A stretch of 64,000 bases of DNA from contig JAPOVT010000056.1 of NCBI GenBank assembly GCA_026708015.1, positions 100,134 through 164,133 on the forward strand. The letters run 5' to 3'. Of the stretch, positions 43,385 through 50,827 are shown one piece after another. The notes beneath the pieces were generated by a model. The model ran no database searches, had not been told where the DNA came from, and saw only the letters and a program-made list of their open reading frames with translations. The DNA is from a bacterium (GTDB lineage: Bacteria > Actinomycetota > Acidimicrobiia > Acidimicrobiales > Bin134). The position numbers were made by a program, and so were the translations under genes. Every line of letters starts with the position of its first letter. Positions within the stretch are counted from its first letter, which is position 1.

Positions 43385-43786
43385 CTAACTCCCGGAGATG
43401 TGGGAGCGCAAAGCCTCGGTGGCCTCGGCCAGCTCTTCGGGGGGAACCGAGGCTTTGGCGTTGGCGAAGCTCAGATCGCCGATGTCGAACATCGGGATGA
43501 CGTGCAAGTGGGTGTGGGGCACCTCGTGGCCGGCGATGATGAGGCCGACCCGGGGCGGTCCGAATGCGGCCATCTGGGCAGCACCCACCTCTTGGGCCAC
43601 GACCATCAGATGGGCGGCCAACTCGGGAGGCACATCCAGCCAGTGGTCGATCTCGGCTCGGGGCACGACGAGCGCGTGGCCGGTCTGTATGGGGTTGATG
43701 GACAAGATGGCCACACAGTCGTCGTCTTCCCATACAAAGTGTCCGGGTAGGTCGCGGTTGATGATCATGGAGAAGACGCTGGCCAT
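43385..43786 (-). CDS. HIT-family nucleotide-binding protein
   Basis: 133 residues from ATG 43786. The histidine triad is HTHLHV; CVAILSINPIQTGHALVVPR is the conserved N-terminal half. HIT proteins hydrolyse nucleoside phosphoramidates or dinucleotides. TACTAT (43793-43798, minus strand) ends 6 nt before the ATG. Upstream in-frame residues lie within the divergent gene. Confidence 0.92.
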   Translation of the reverse strand: MASVFSMIINRDLPGHFVWEDDDCVAILSINPIQTGHALVVPRAEIDHWLDVPPELAAHLMVVAQEVGAAQMAAFGPPRVGLIIAGHEVPHTHLHVIPMFDIGDLSFANAKASVPPEELAEATEALRSHISGS

Positions 43787-43792
43787 CTGCCC

Positions 43793-43799
43793 ATAGTAT
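43793..43799. promoter_or_regulatory. Overlapping divergent -10 boxes of HIT and pgsA-like genes
   Basis: CATAGTATG reads as TACTAT on the minus strand (6 nt to the HIT ATG) and as TAGTAT on the plus strand (9 nt to ATG 43809). Two polymerases cannot use it at once. Confidence 0.45.
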
Positions 43800-43808
43800 G
43801 ACCTGGTT

Positions 43809-44396
43809 ATGTCGGGGCGGCCGGTGCTTACGGTTCCTAACTTCATATCGATGCTGCGGCTGGCGTGCGTGCCGGTGTTCTGCGTGCTGCTTCTGGGCAT
43901 GGGAAACCGGGCCGGGGCGGCCATCTTGCTCGGCGTGCTGGGGGCCACCGACTGGGTTGACGGCTACATCGCCCGGCGATTGGACCAGGGCTCCGAGCTG
44001 GGGAAGATCCTGGACCCCACGGCCGACCGCCTGATGTTCTTGGCCGCGGTGGTGGCGATGATGGTGGACGGCTCCCTCCATGCGGCATTCGGGGTGACCA
44101 TGCTGGCGAGGGAGGCCGCGGTATCGCTGGCCACAGTGGTGCTGGCAGCAATGGGGGCTCGCAGGATCGATGTGACCTGGACCGGCAAGACGTCCACGTT
44201 CGGCCTCATGTTCGCTCTGCCGTTCTTGCTGCTCGGCGACTCGAGCGTGGGAGGGGGCACCGCGCTGCGGGGCGTCGGCTGGGGCTTGGGCATCCCGTCG
44301 TTGGTGCTCAGCTACTACGCCGCGGTGGAGTACATCCCCCGGGCCCGCCAGGCCCTGGCCGAGGGAAGGGCGGGCCGAACCGCAGCCTCAAGCTGA
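43809..44396 (+). CDS. CDP-alcohol phosphatidyltransferase (PgsA-like)
   Basis: 195 residues with about five membrane helices. The CDP-alcohol motif DX2DGX2ARX8GX3DX3D is complete in DWVDGYIARRLDQGSELG then KILDPTADR. Catalyses transfer of phosphatidyl from CDP-diacylglycerol to an alcohol such as glycerol 3-phosphate (PgsA) or another polyol; the alcohol is not certain. Confidence 0.9.
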   Translation: MSGRPVLTVPNFISMLRLACVPVFCVLLLGMGNRAGAAILLGVLGATDWVDGYIARRLDQGSELGKILDPTADRLMFLAAVVAMMVDGSLHAAFGVTMLAREAAVSLATVVLAAMGARRIDVTWTGKTSTFGLMFALPFLLLGDSSVGGGTALRGVGWGLGIPSLVLSYYAAVEYIPRARQALAEGRAGRTAASS

Positions 44397-44434
44397 GGTT
44401 GAGAGTTTTCCCGCCAGCCGGTACGGTGTCCTCA

Positions 44435-44821
44435 ATGAACGTACCGGCTGAACTCCGCTATTCCGAAGACCACGAATGGACCAGGGTTGATGGCAACCGG
44501 GTTTGCTTGGGCATCACCGATTACGCCCAGGATGCCTTGGGCGACGTCGTCTACATCGATCTTCCTCCGGTGGGGACCGACGTGGCCAGCGGCGATCCGT
44601 TCAGCGAGGTCGAGTCCACCAAGTCGGTGTCAGAGATATACGCGCCGCTGAGCGGCACCATCGTCGAGGTGAACACCGATCTGATCGACCACCCCGAGCG
44701 GCTCAACGAGGACCCCTACGGAGAGGGGTGGATCTGCGTGATCGAGGCCTCCGATCTGTCGGAACTGGACAGCCTCCTGGACGCGGCGGCCTACACCGAG
44801 CTGACGGAGACCGTCGATTGA
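44435..44821 (+). CDS. gcvH: Glycine cleavage system H protein
   Basis: 128 residues from ATG 44435, usual length. LRYSEDHEWTRV, GITDYAQDALGDVVYIDLP and the lipoyl lysine in VESTKSVSEIYAP are all present. It carries the aminomethyl group between P, T and L proteins. TACGGT (44422-44427) ends 7 nt before the ATG (leaderless). First gene of a block matching mycobacterial Rv1826-Rv1830. Confidence 0.97.
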   Translation: MNVPAELRYSEDHEWTRVDGNRVCLGITDYAQDALGDVVYIDLPPVGTDVASGDPFSEVESTKSVSEIYAPLSGTIVEVNTDLIDHPERLNEDPYGEGWICVIEASDLSELDSLLDAAAYTELTETVD

Positions 44822-45306
44822 CCTCCCGACCTGATGATGGAGAGACCCAAGGGGTCGTCTGCCCGCAATGCGGCTATGTCAGCGAGGCTGGGGTCAACTT
44901 CTGTGCCTCGTGCGGTTATTTCCTCAAACCGACTGGCGACCCTGACGGGGCTGGCTCGGTGGACGAGCCGACCACCGAGTTGGAGCTCGAAGCCGATCTG
45001 GTGAGGCTTCCGGCGGTATTGGTGGTAACCCAGGGGCCGACCGCGGGCAGCCGATTCGAGTTGTCCGATGCCCGGGTGGCCGTGGGTCGCCATCCCGACT
45101 CCGGCATTTTCTTGGACGACATCACGGTGTCCCGGCGGCACGCCGAGGTCTATCGGGACGGCCTGGTGCAACACGTCAAGGACATGGGCTCGCTGAACGG
45201 CACTTATCTGAACAGTCGGCGAGTGGAGGATGCCGGCTTGAAGAACGGCGACGAGCTCCAGATCGGCCGATTTAAGCTGGTGTTCTACGACGGGACCAGC
45301 GAATGA
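44818..45306 (+). CDS. GarA-like FHA-domain protein with added zinc ribbon
   Basis: 162 residues from TTG 44818 (TTGA overlap with the gcvH stop). N-terminal zinc ribbon CPQCG...CASCG (C16, C19, C31, C34 roughly), an acidic segment with DEPTTELELE, then an FHA domain with GRHPDSGIFLDDITVSRRHAE and MGSLNGTYLN. The FHA part is very close to mycobacterial GarA, which controls 2-oxoglutarate metabolism; the TT pair matches the position phosphorylated by PknB/PknG. The ribbon is not part of mycobacterial GarA. Confidence 0.88.
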   Translation: MTSRPDDGETQGVVCPQCGYVSEAGVNFCASCGYFLKPTGDPDGAGSVDEPTTELELEADLVRLPAVLVVTQGPTAGSRFELSDARVAVGRHPDSGIFLDDITVSRRHAEVYRDGLVQHVKDMGSLNGTYLNSRRVEDAGLKNGDELQIGRFKLVFYDGTSE

Positions 45307-46028
45307 CCGTCCAGTACCGGTCGATCGGCCAGGTTTTGGACCTGCTGAAAGACGAGTTCTCCGACATAAGCATCTCGAAGATCCGCTTTCTTGAGAGCCA
45401 GGGCCTCATAGATCCCGAGCGCAACCAGTCTGGGTACCGGAAATTCACCGAGGCCGACATCAACCGGCTGCGGTGGATTCTGGAGCAGCAACGGGATCAC
45501 TTCCTGCCCCTCAAGGTCATCAAGGAGCGAATCGACGGTGAAGGTTTCGATGAGGTGGACGGACGCGGGGAGTCCGGCGAGGACGAAGCCGCCCCTCGCT
45601 CTCGGACGTCCGGGCGTCCCAACCCGTTGGACACCGGGGCGGTGTCGGTGTCGCTGACCCTCGACGAGCTGGCGTCGGCCAGCGGGCTGAGCCGCTCCAA
45701 GGTCGTCGAGCTTGAAAAATTCGGCCTCATCGAGCCCTTGGACGACGGAGCGCTCTCGCACTACGGCGCCGAAGCGGTCATCGTGGCCAAGGTGGCCGCC
45801 GGGTTCTTGGCCCATGGGCTGGAGCCCCGCCATCTGCGGGCCTACAAATCGGCCGCCGAGCGGGAGGCAGGTCTGCTGGAGCAGCGGATCATGCCGCTAG
45901 TGATGCAGCGTACGCCCAAGTCCCGCAAGCAGTCCCAAGACGTGCTGGTGGAGCTGATCAACCTCGGCTCGGAGCTGCGTCTCTCGCTGCTCCGGGATGC
46001 CTTGGCCAACCACACTGGGAACCGCTAG
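45303..46028 (+). CDS. MerR-family regulator (FtsR/Rv1828-like)
   Basis: 241 residues. N-terminal winged helix-turn-helix (SIGQVLDLLKDEFSDISISK, then FLESQGLIDPERNQSGYRKF) followed by an acidic linker and a second, degenerate MerR-like domain (about 110-241, ASGLSRSKVVELEKFGLIEP). This two-domain form and the position after garA match Rv1828, whose corynebacterial relative FtsR activates ftsZ. ATG overlaps the FHA gene stop (ATGA). Confidence 0.88.
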   Translation: MTVQYRSIGQVLDLLKDEFSDISISKIRFLESQGLIDPERNQSGYRKFTEADINRLRWILEQQRDHFLPLKVIKERIDGEGFDEVDGRGESGEDEAAPRSRTSGRPNPLDTGAVSVSLTLDELASASGLSRSKVVELEKFGLIEPLDDGALSHYGAEAVIVAKVAAGFLAHGLEPRHLRAYKSAAEREAGLLEQRIMPLVMQRTPKSRKQSQDVLVELINLGSELRLSLLRDALANHTGNR

Positions 46029-46032
46029 CCCC

Positions 46033-46590
46033 GTGGGGAGCGCCGACCCAGAGTTGTTCGCCAGCCGGGAGGCCATAGAGCAGGCCGTTGACCGCGTCGC
46101 AGTTGAGATATCGCAGCAATGCTCCGATGGAGTAGTGCTGGTGTCAGTGTTGAAGGGGAGCCTGCCTTTCCTTGCCGACCTGGTCCGGGCGGTGGCCATC
46201 GAGGTGGAGGTGGACTTCATGGCGCTGTCCCGGTTTGCGGCCGACTCGGGCCGCGTCCGGCTGGTCAAGGACCTGGACTGCGATGTGGGCGGACGCCGAG
46301 TGGTGCTGGTGGAGGACATCGTGGACACCGGGTTGAGCCTCGGCTATCTGATGGGAGAGCTGCGACGCCGGTCGGCCGCCTCGGTGGCGGTGGCCGCGCT
46401 GTTGAACCGGAGCGCTCGTCGCATCTTGCCGCTGGAGCCCGACTTTGTGGGATTTGAGGCCCCCGATGAGTTCTTCCTGGGCTACGGCCTCGACTGGGAC
46501 GGCCGGTACCGGAACCTGGACCGGTTGGTAATCGGAGACCCTGGTCTATTGGCCGACGATCCCGACGCCTATGTCTCTATCCTCTACTAA
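46033..46590 (+). CDS. hpt: Hypoxanthine-guanine phosphoribosyltransferase
   Basis: 185 residues from GTG 46033, 4 nt after the MerR stop. PRPP motif VLVEDIVDTGLS, VLKGSLPFLADLVR with the ground-state loop, and DFVGFEAPDEFFLGYGLDWD near the end match HGPRT. Salvages hypoxanthine/guanine with PRPP. It interrupts the otherwise Rv1826-Rv1830-like order. The end overlaps only the non-chosen upstream start of the next gene. Confidence 0.9.
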   Translation: MGSADPELFASREAIEQAVDRVAVEISQQCSDGVVLVSVLKGSLPFLADLVRAVAIEVEVDFMALSRFAADSGRVRLVKDLDCDVGGRRVVLVEDIVDTGLSLGYLMGELRRRSAASVAVAALLNRSARRILPLEPDFVGFEAPDEFFLGYGLDWDGRYRNLDRLVIGDPGLLADDPDAYVSILY

Positions 46591-46600
46591 CGTGGAGTCG

Positions 46601-47101
46601 ATGAAGGAGATGGAGCTGGTCGGGGTTCGGATCGAACTTCCGTCGAATGCCCCGATTGTGCTGCTTCGGGAAACCGATGGCGACTGCCGGCTTCTGCCCA
46701 TCTTCATCGGTGGAGCGGAGGCACAGGCCATCGCTCTGGCCATGGAAGAGGTGGAGACTCCTCGACCCATGACCCACGACCTGTTCAAGAACGTGCTCGA
46801 CGACTTGGGGGTGCGGATCGAGCGAATCGTGGTCACCGAACTGCGGGATCGGACGTTCTATGCCGAACTGGAATTGGCGGGAGGAAACGGGGCCCGGCGG
46901 ATTTCAAGCCGTCCCTCCGACGCGGTGGCCCTAGCCGTGCGCACCGGCGCCCCAATTTTCGCCGACGAGTCGGTGCTGGAAGCCGCCGGGCACACAGTGG
47001 AGCCCGACGAGCCTGAGGGGGAAGAGCCCCCGGCCGAGGAAGTTCTGGACCAATTTCGGGAATTCTTGGACCAGGTGACCCCGGACGATTTCAACGGCTG
47101 A
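46601..47101 (+). CDS. Bifunctional nuclease-family (DUF151) protein
   Basis: 166 residues from ATG 46601, with GGAG just upstream; GTG 46592 is the alternative. MELVGVRIELPSNAPIVLLRE, PIFIGGAEAQAIALAMEEV and RPSDAVALAVRTGAPIFA are DUF151 marks. Members include plant bifunctional nucleases and Rv1829. An acidic C-terminal tail (about 135-155) follows. Neighbourhood with MerR genes is conserved across actinobacteria. Confidence 0.88.
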   Translation: MKEMELVGVRIELPSNAPIVLLRETDGDCRLLPIFIGGAEAQAIALAMEEVETPRPMTHDLFKNVLDDLGVRIERIVVTELRDRTFYAELELAGGNGARRISSRPSDAVALAVRTGAPIFADESVLEAAGHTVEPDEPEGEEPPAEEVLDQFREFLDQVTPDDFNG

Positions 47102-47126
47102 CGCTTTCTCGCCTCAAATTCCTTTC

Positions 47127-47155
47127 TTGACAATCCACAGATCGAGGTTTACCCT
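47127..47155 (+). promoter_or_regulatory. Sigma-70-type promoter of the second MerR gene
   Basis: TTGACA (47127-47132), 17 nt, TACCCT (47150-47155). Transcription should start near 47162, giving a leader of about 68 nt to ATG 47230. Confidence 0.65.
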
Positions 47156-47229
47156 GTGGAAGTTCATTGGCGTAGTTTCCCCGGTGTAATATGCCGAATT
47201 GGGAACGCGCCCCGGCACTGGAGAGTCAG

Positions 47230-47727
47230 ATGAGCGAGTACGGACAAGTAGCCAAGGACTTCAGTTCCCCCCAGACCATTGAGATTGTCGGCATCACTTA
47301 CCGCCAACTGGACTACTGGACACGCACTGAGTTGGTTGCGTCTACCGCGCAAATTGCCGAGGGAAGCGGCAGCCGCCGCCGGTATTCCTACAACGATCTG
47401 TTGGAGTTAAAGCTGATCAAGCGGCTTTTGGACGAGGGAATTGCCCTACAGCGGGTGCGCGAAGTATTCGACTATCTGCGCGACGAACTGGGAGAGGAAG
47501 TGGCCAGCGCCGATCTGGTGATCAACGGCAGTCAATCGCTCCTGGTTCGGACTGATGAGCAAATTCTGGATGCTCTGCGCCAAGGCCAGGGTGCTCTTTA
47601 CCTTCGCATGGAAGGCCTTATCGAAGAGGTAGAGGCCGCCGTGAGGGAGCTTCCCGTTGAAGAGCCCCTTCCTGTGGATACTGCTGAGCCCCAAACCGGC
47701 GTCAGCACGGCCCAAACCGGCTCTTAA
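47230..47727 (+). CDS. MerR-family regulator (Rv1830-like)
   Basis: 165 residues from ATG 47230, which has GGAGAG 5-6 nt upstream; ATG 47191 has no such site. The winged helix shows GITYRQLDYWTRTELV and GSRRRYSYNDLLELKLIKRLLDEG. C-terminal dimer helix then a Pro/Glu-rich tail. Rv1830-like regulators lie next to bfn in many actinobacteria; targets unknown here. Confidence 0.88.
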   Translation: MSEYGQVAKDFSSPQTIEIVGITYRQLDYWTRTELVASTAQIAEGSGSRRRYSYNDLLELKLIKRLLDEGIALQRVREVFDYLRDELGEEVASADLVINGSQSLLVRTDEQILDALRQGQGALYLRMEGLIEEVEAAVRELPVEEPLPVDTAEPQTGVSTAQTGS

Positions 47728-47743
47728 GGAGGCCGCCGAAAGC

Positions 47744-48109
47744 GTGTTCGCCCACGATTCTGAGCGGCAATTCGCCGAGTTGCTCGACTTTTATGGCGTC
47801 GAGTGGCGATATGAGCCCGAGACCTTTGTGCTCTCTCGCAACGAATCAGGCGAAGTGGCCGAGGCGTTCACGCCCGACTTCTACTTGCCCCAATTCGACC
47901 GCTACGTGGAGATCACCACCGCGCGCCAGAAGTACATCACCCGCAAAAACGGCAAAGTTCGCCGACTGCGGGAGTGCTACCCCGGCATCGATGTCGTTGT
48001 GCTTTGCCAGCGGGATTATCACAGCTTGTTGAGCAAGTATGGCTTCGACGATGTCACCGGAATGGACGGTGATCTGACCCACACTGGCGCCGGCGCTGGG
48101 ACCGGCTAG
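47744..48109 (+). CDS. Small conserved-looking protein, possible PD-(D/E)XK nuclease fold
   Basis: 121 residues from GTG 47744, chosen because AAGGAGG (47726-47732) precedes it and because the longer frame to 47657 would overlap the MerR gene by 70 nt. SERQFAELLDFYGVEWRYEP, FTPDFYLPQFDRYVEITTAR and DVVVLCQRDY follow the helix-strand-D-strand-ExT order of small restriction-endonuclease-like folds. I cannot name a family. It sits between merR and gcvT. Confidence 0.6.
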   Translation: MFAHDSERQFAELLDFYGVEWRYEPETFVLSRNESGEVAEAFTPDFYLPQFDRYVEITTARQKYITRKNGKVRRLRECYPGIDVVVLCQRDYHSLLSKYGFDDVTGMDGDLTHTGAGAGTG

Positions 48110-48127
48110 CCGGTAGGGGAATTCCAC

Positions 48128-49189
48128 GTGCGTTCCTCCCCGTTGGAGGGCAGGCATCAGGCGCTGGGGGCCAAGCTGGTTCCTTTCGGCGGCTGGGATA
48201 TGCCGCTCTCCTATCCGTCGGGCACCCTGGCCGAGCATCGGGCTTGCCGAACCGAAGCGGTGGTGTTCGATGTGAGCCATCTGGGCACGCTTCGGGTGTC
48301 TGGTGTCGATGCCTACGAGCGCCTTCAAAAGGCGTTCACCAACGATCTGGCCCGGATAGAACCGGGACGTACCCAGTACACCCATCTGTTGGACCAGGAC
48401 GGTTCGGTGCTCGACGACATCATCGTGTGGTGGGTGGCGCCGGAGAGCTTCGACGTGATGCCCAATGCCTCCAACACCGACCGGGTGGCTGACGCCCTAG
48501 GCGGCGCTGAGGCCGAAGACGGATTTCAGGCCGCTGATGTGACCGCCAGTCGTGCGGTGCTGGCGGTGCAGGGTCCTGAGGCCCGCAGTCGACTGGCCGA
48601 GGTGTCGCCCGGTGCTTCAGAGGTGCCCCGCAACTGCGTGGCCTCGGTGCAGTGGGAGGGCTCTGCGCTGACCGTGGCCGGTACCGGCTACACCGGCGAG
48701 GATGGGGTGGAGATCGCCGTGCCCACTGAGGCCGCTGAGCAGCTCTGGGATGCGGTGACTGCGGCGGGGATCATTCCCGCTGGCCTGGGGGCTCGGGACA
48801 CGCTTCGCCTGGAGAAGGGTCTGCCCCTGCACGGCCATGAGCTCGGCCCGGGCATCACCCCGCTGCAAGCCGGGCTGGGCTGGGTGGTGCGCTGGGACAA
48901 GGCGTCGTTTCGGGGCCGGGAGGCTCTGGCCGCAGAGCGGGAGAGGGGCATCCACCGGCGATTGCGGGGACTGCGGGTGGAGGGCCGTCGTCCGCCCCGG
49001 GAGGGTCAGGCTGTGCTGCGGGGCGACGAGGCGGTGGGGGAGGTCACGTCGGGGAATTTCTCGCCCATGCTGGAGACGGGTATCGCCTTGGCCTTTGTGC
49101 CCCCCGACGCCGAAATCGGCGACGAGCTGGCCGTGGATATGCGAGGCACCCTCACGCCGGCCACCGTGGTCAAGCTCCCGTTCGTCTAG
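48128..49189 (+). CDS. gcvT: Glycine cleavage system T protein (aminomethyltransferase)
   Basis: 353 residues. HQALGAKLVPFGGWDMPLSY, FDVSHLGTLRVSG, GYTGEDGVEIAVP and GLGARDTLRLEKGLPLHGHEL are GcvT/aminomethyltransferase blocks, including the folate-binding aspartate. Transfers the methylene group from H protein to tetrahydrofolate. gcvP and lpd are not in the window. GTG start follows a GGTAGGGGAA sequence. Confidence 0.93.
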   Translation: MRSSPLEGRHQALGAKLVPFGGWDMPLSYPSGTLAEHRACRTEAVVFDVSHLGTLRVSGVDAYERLQKAFTNDLARIEPGRTQYTHLLDQDGSVLDDIIVWWVAPESFDVMPNASNTDRVADALGGAEAEDGFQAADVTASRAVLAVQGPEARSRLAEVSPGASEVPRNCVASVQWEGSALTVAGTGYTGEDGVEIAVPTEAAEQLWDAVTAAGIIPAGLGARDTLRLEKGLPLHGHELGPGITPLQAGLGWVVRWDKASFRGREALAAERERGIHRRLRGLRVEGRRPPREGQAVLRGDEAVGEVTSGNFSPMLETGIALAFVPPDAEIGDELAVDMRGTLTPATVVKLPFV

Positions 49190-49196
49190 CGGAGCG

Positions 49197-49796
49197 TCAA
49201 GCGCTGACGGCCTCGAGCACCCGGCTTTGGGGGATGCTGCCCCGCCACGAGGTCAGGATCGTGCCATTGGCGTCCAACAGCATCCCCGCGGGCTGGCCGG
49301 AGATTCCCAGCTGACGCCAAGACTCGAAGGTCGGATCCCAGAGCATGGTGAAGGTGGTACCAGTGGACTCCACGAAGCTCTCGGCCAGCCCGAGGCTGTC
49401 TTGGGTTCCAACTCCGATGACGGTTACCTTGTCAAAGTTGTTTCGTGCGAACTGCTCGACGCTGGGGGCTTCCCGGCGGCAGATGGTTCAATGGGGCGCC
49501 CAGAACCAGAGCACGAGGGGCCGATCCGACGGGGCGAAGCTGGCCAGGTTCACGTCGGCCCCGGTGGCAATGTCCACCAATTCGACCGAGGGCAGATCAG
49601 ATTCTGGAGCTGGGGCGGCGCTCTCTGTGGCCGGTTCGGGTGCTGGCGCCTGAGTGGCGGGGGCTTCGGCTGGGGCCGGTGCCTCGGTAGGAGCAGTCGC
49701 AGGGCTGTCGACGCTGTCTCCGCAAGCAGCTGCGCCTAGGGCCAAGCAGAAAGCCATGGCGAGTACCTTGATCTTCGTCTTCGTCAGCGCACCCAC
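49197..49796 (-). CDS. TlpA-like thioredoxin-fold lipoprotein, predicted selenoprotein (UxxC)
   Basis: 199 codons if TGA 49488-49490 (codon 103) is read as selenocysteine. Lipobox near AALGAAAC, an Ala/Pro linker (about 25-60), then the redox domain. The active site reads WFWAPH-U-TIC-RREAP, where TlpA proteins have WCxxC; the TGA falls exactly on the first cysteine. The frame downstream stays open for 96 codons with a full TlpA tail: GTTFTMLWD, and GISGQPAGMLLD with the cis-proline. GTG 49796 lies 1 nt after the stop of the upstream paralogue, with GGAG before it. Without recoding the protein ends before its active site. Confidence 0.8.
49460..49478 (-). promoter_or_regulatory. SECIS-like hairpin after the TGA of the downstream thioredoxin gene
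   Basis: Starting 10 nt after TGA: 3 bp, a C-A mismatch, 3 bp, loop AAGCC. If the top G-C pair opens, the loop begins with G, as bacterial SECIS elements do. The same loop and spacing occur in the upstream paralogue. Confidence 0.45.
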
Positions 49797-49797
49797 G

Positions 49798-50796
49798 TCA
49801 GGCTGCTCCAATGCCGGCCACCTTGTCCAGGATCCAGCTGTGCGAGGGGTTGGCCCGCCGATCGACCTCCTGGCCGAACCTATTTAGCACGATTATTCGG
49901 TGCTGGCTGGTGATTCCCAGTCCGTTCCAGGATGCACTGGATGAATCCCACAACATGGTGAAGGTCGTCCCGGTTCTGTTCACGAAATCCTCAGCCTGTC
50001 CGAGGCTGTCGCGGGCTCCGACGCCGATGAGGGTGAATTTGTCGGTGTTGTCTCGAGCCAACTGGTCGAGGCCGGGGGCTTCCCGGCGGCAGGTGGGTCA
50101 ATGGGGCGCCCAGAACCACAGCACGATGGGCCGGTCGGACGGGGCGAAGCCGGCCAGGTTGACGGTGGTGCCGGTGGCCACGTTCACCATCTGGACCGCA
50201 GGCAAGTCTGAAGGGGGAACCGGCGTTGGCTCGGGAGTCGGTTCGGGAGTGGGTGGCGGCGTGGGCCTTGGGGTGGGCCGTGGCGTGGGTGCCGGAGTCG
50301 GTTCGGGAGTTGCCGCTGGGGTCGGCCGAGGTGCTGCCGGTGCGGAGGCGGGAGTCGCTCTTGGGGTCGGCTGAGGAGCCGAAGTGGCCGCGGGAGCGGG
50401 AGTGGACGCTGGCGTTGGAGCCGAAGTCGACTGGGGAGTGGCTGTTGGCTCAGCGGGTGCGCCGGTTGGCGCCGATTCCGTGGGCGCCGCAGTCGGAGCC
50501 TCGTCCGGCTCGGGCGAATCGGTGGAAGCCTCCACGCCGTCCTGGTCGGTACTCGACACTGTCGACGCCTCGGTGGGCGTTGCCTCGGTGGACGCGGCCT
50601 CGGATGAGGCCGGGTCCTGAGGCGTTTCTTGAGTCGACTCCGTGACGGTGGGGGTGGTCCCCACTTCTGCGCTGCCGGTTTCCGGCGTCTCGGAGCCACC
50701 GCAGGAGACCGCGACCAATCCCAGTGCCAGCACAAGCCCTAGGGCCGCGGAAAACCCTCTGTATTGGCCGCCGCTGCGGAGGGTCCGAGTTCTCAC
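49798..50796 (-). CDS. TlpA-like thioredoxin-fold lipoprotein with long Pro/Thr/Ala linker, predicted selenoprotein (UxxC)
   Basis: 332 codons if TGA 50098-50100 (codon 233) is selenocysteine. GTG 50796 is 7 nt after TAGCAT on the minus strand (leaderless). Signal peptide with lipobox near LVAVSC; residues about 30-205 are a Ser/Thr/Glu then Pro-rich stalk of TP(x)P repeats that would hold the domain away from the membrane. The active site reads WFWAPH-U-PTC-RREAP. The tail continues 99 codons to a normal stop (GTTFTMLWD kept), but the cis-proline position reads SQHRI, so substrate handling may differ from its partner. Confidence 0.8.
50071..50087 (-). promoter_or_regulatory. SECIS-like hairpin after the TGA of the upstream thioredoxin gene
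   Basis: Stem GCCGGG/CCCGGC, loop AAGCC, beginning 11 nt after TGA. The A of the C-A mismatch in the paralogue is G here, giving a C-G pair, a change that keeps or strengthens the stem. Confidence 0.45.
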
Positions 50797-50803
50797 CCTC
50801 CCG

Positions 50804-50809
50804 ATGCTA
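50804..50809 (-). promoter_or_regulatory. -10 box of the leaderless thioredoxin-pair transcript (TAGCAT)
   Basis: TAGCAT on the minus strand with 7 nt to GTG 50796; fixes the start 14 codons inside the longer open frame. Confidence 0.5.
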
Positions 50810-50827
50810 CCGGGATAGCGGTCTAAG

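Noticed and set aside
47657..47743. Longer start for the small nuclease-like gene
   Set aside because: It would overlap the MerR gene by 70 nt, while GTG 47744 has a clear AAGGAGG upstream.
49488..49490. UGA read as tryptophan by an alternative genetic code
   Set aside because: TGA is used as the normal stop throughout the window, including 4-nt ATGA and GTGA junctions, and tryptophan would not restore the CxxC.
49197..50796. The two thioredoxin-like genes as pseudogenes with nonsense mutations
   Set aside because: Two independent nonsense codons at the same catalytic site, with otherwise open and diverged tails and intact signal peptides, are unlikely. A shared ancestral mutation after duplication cannot be fully excluded.
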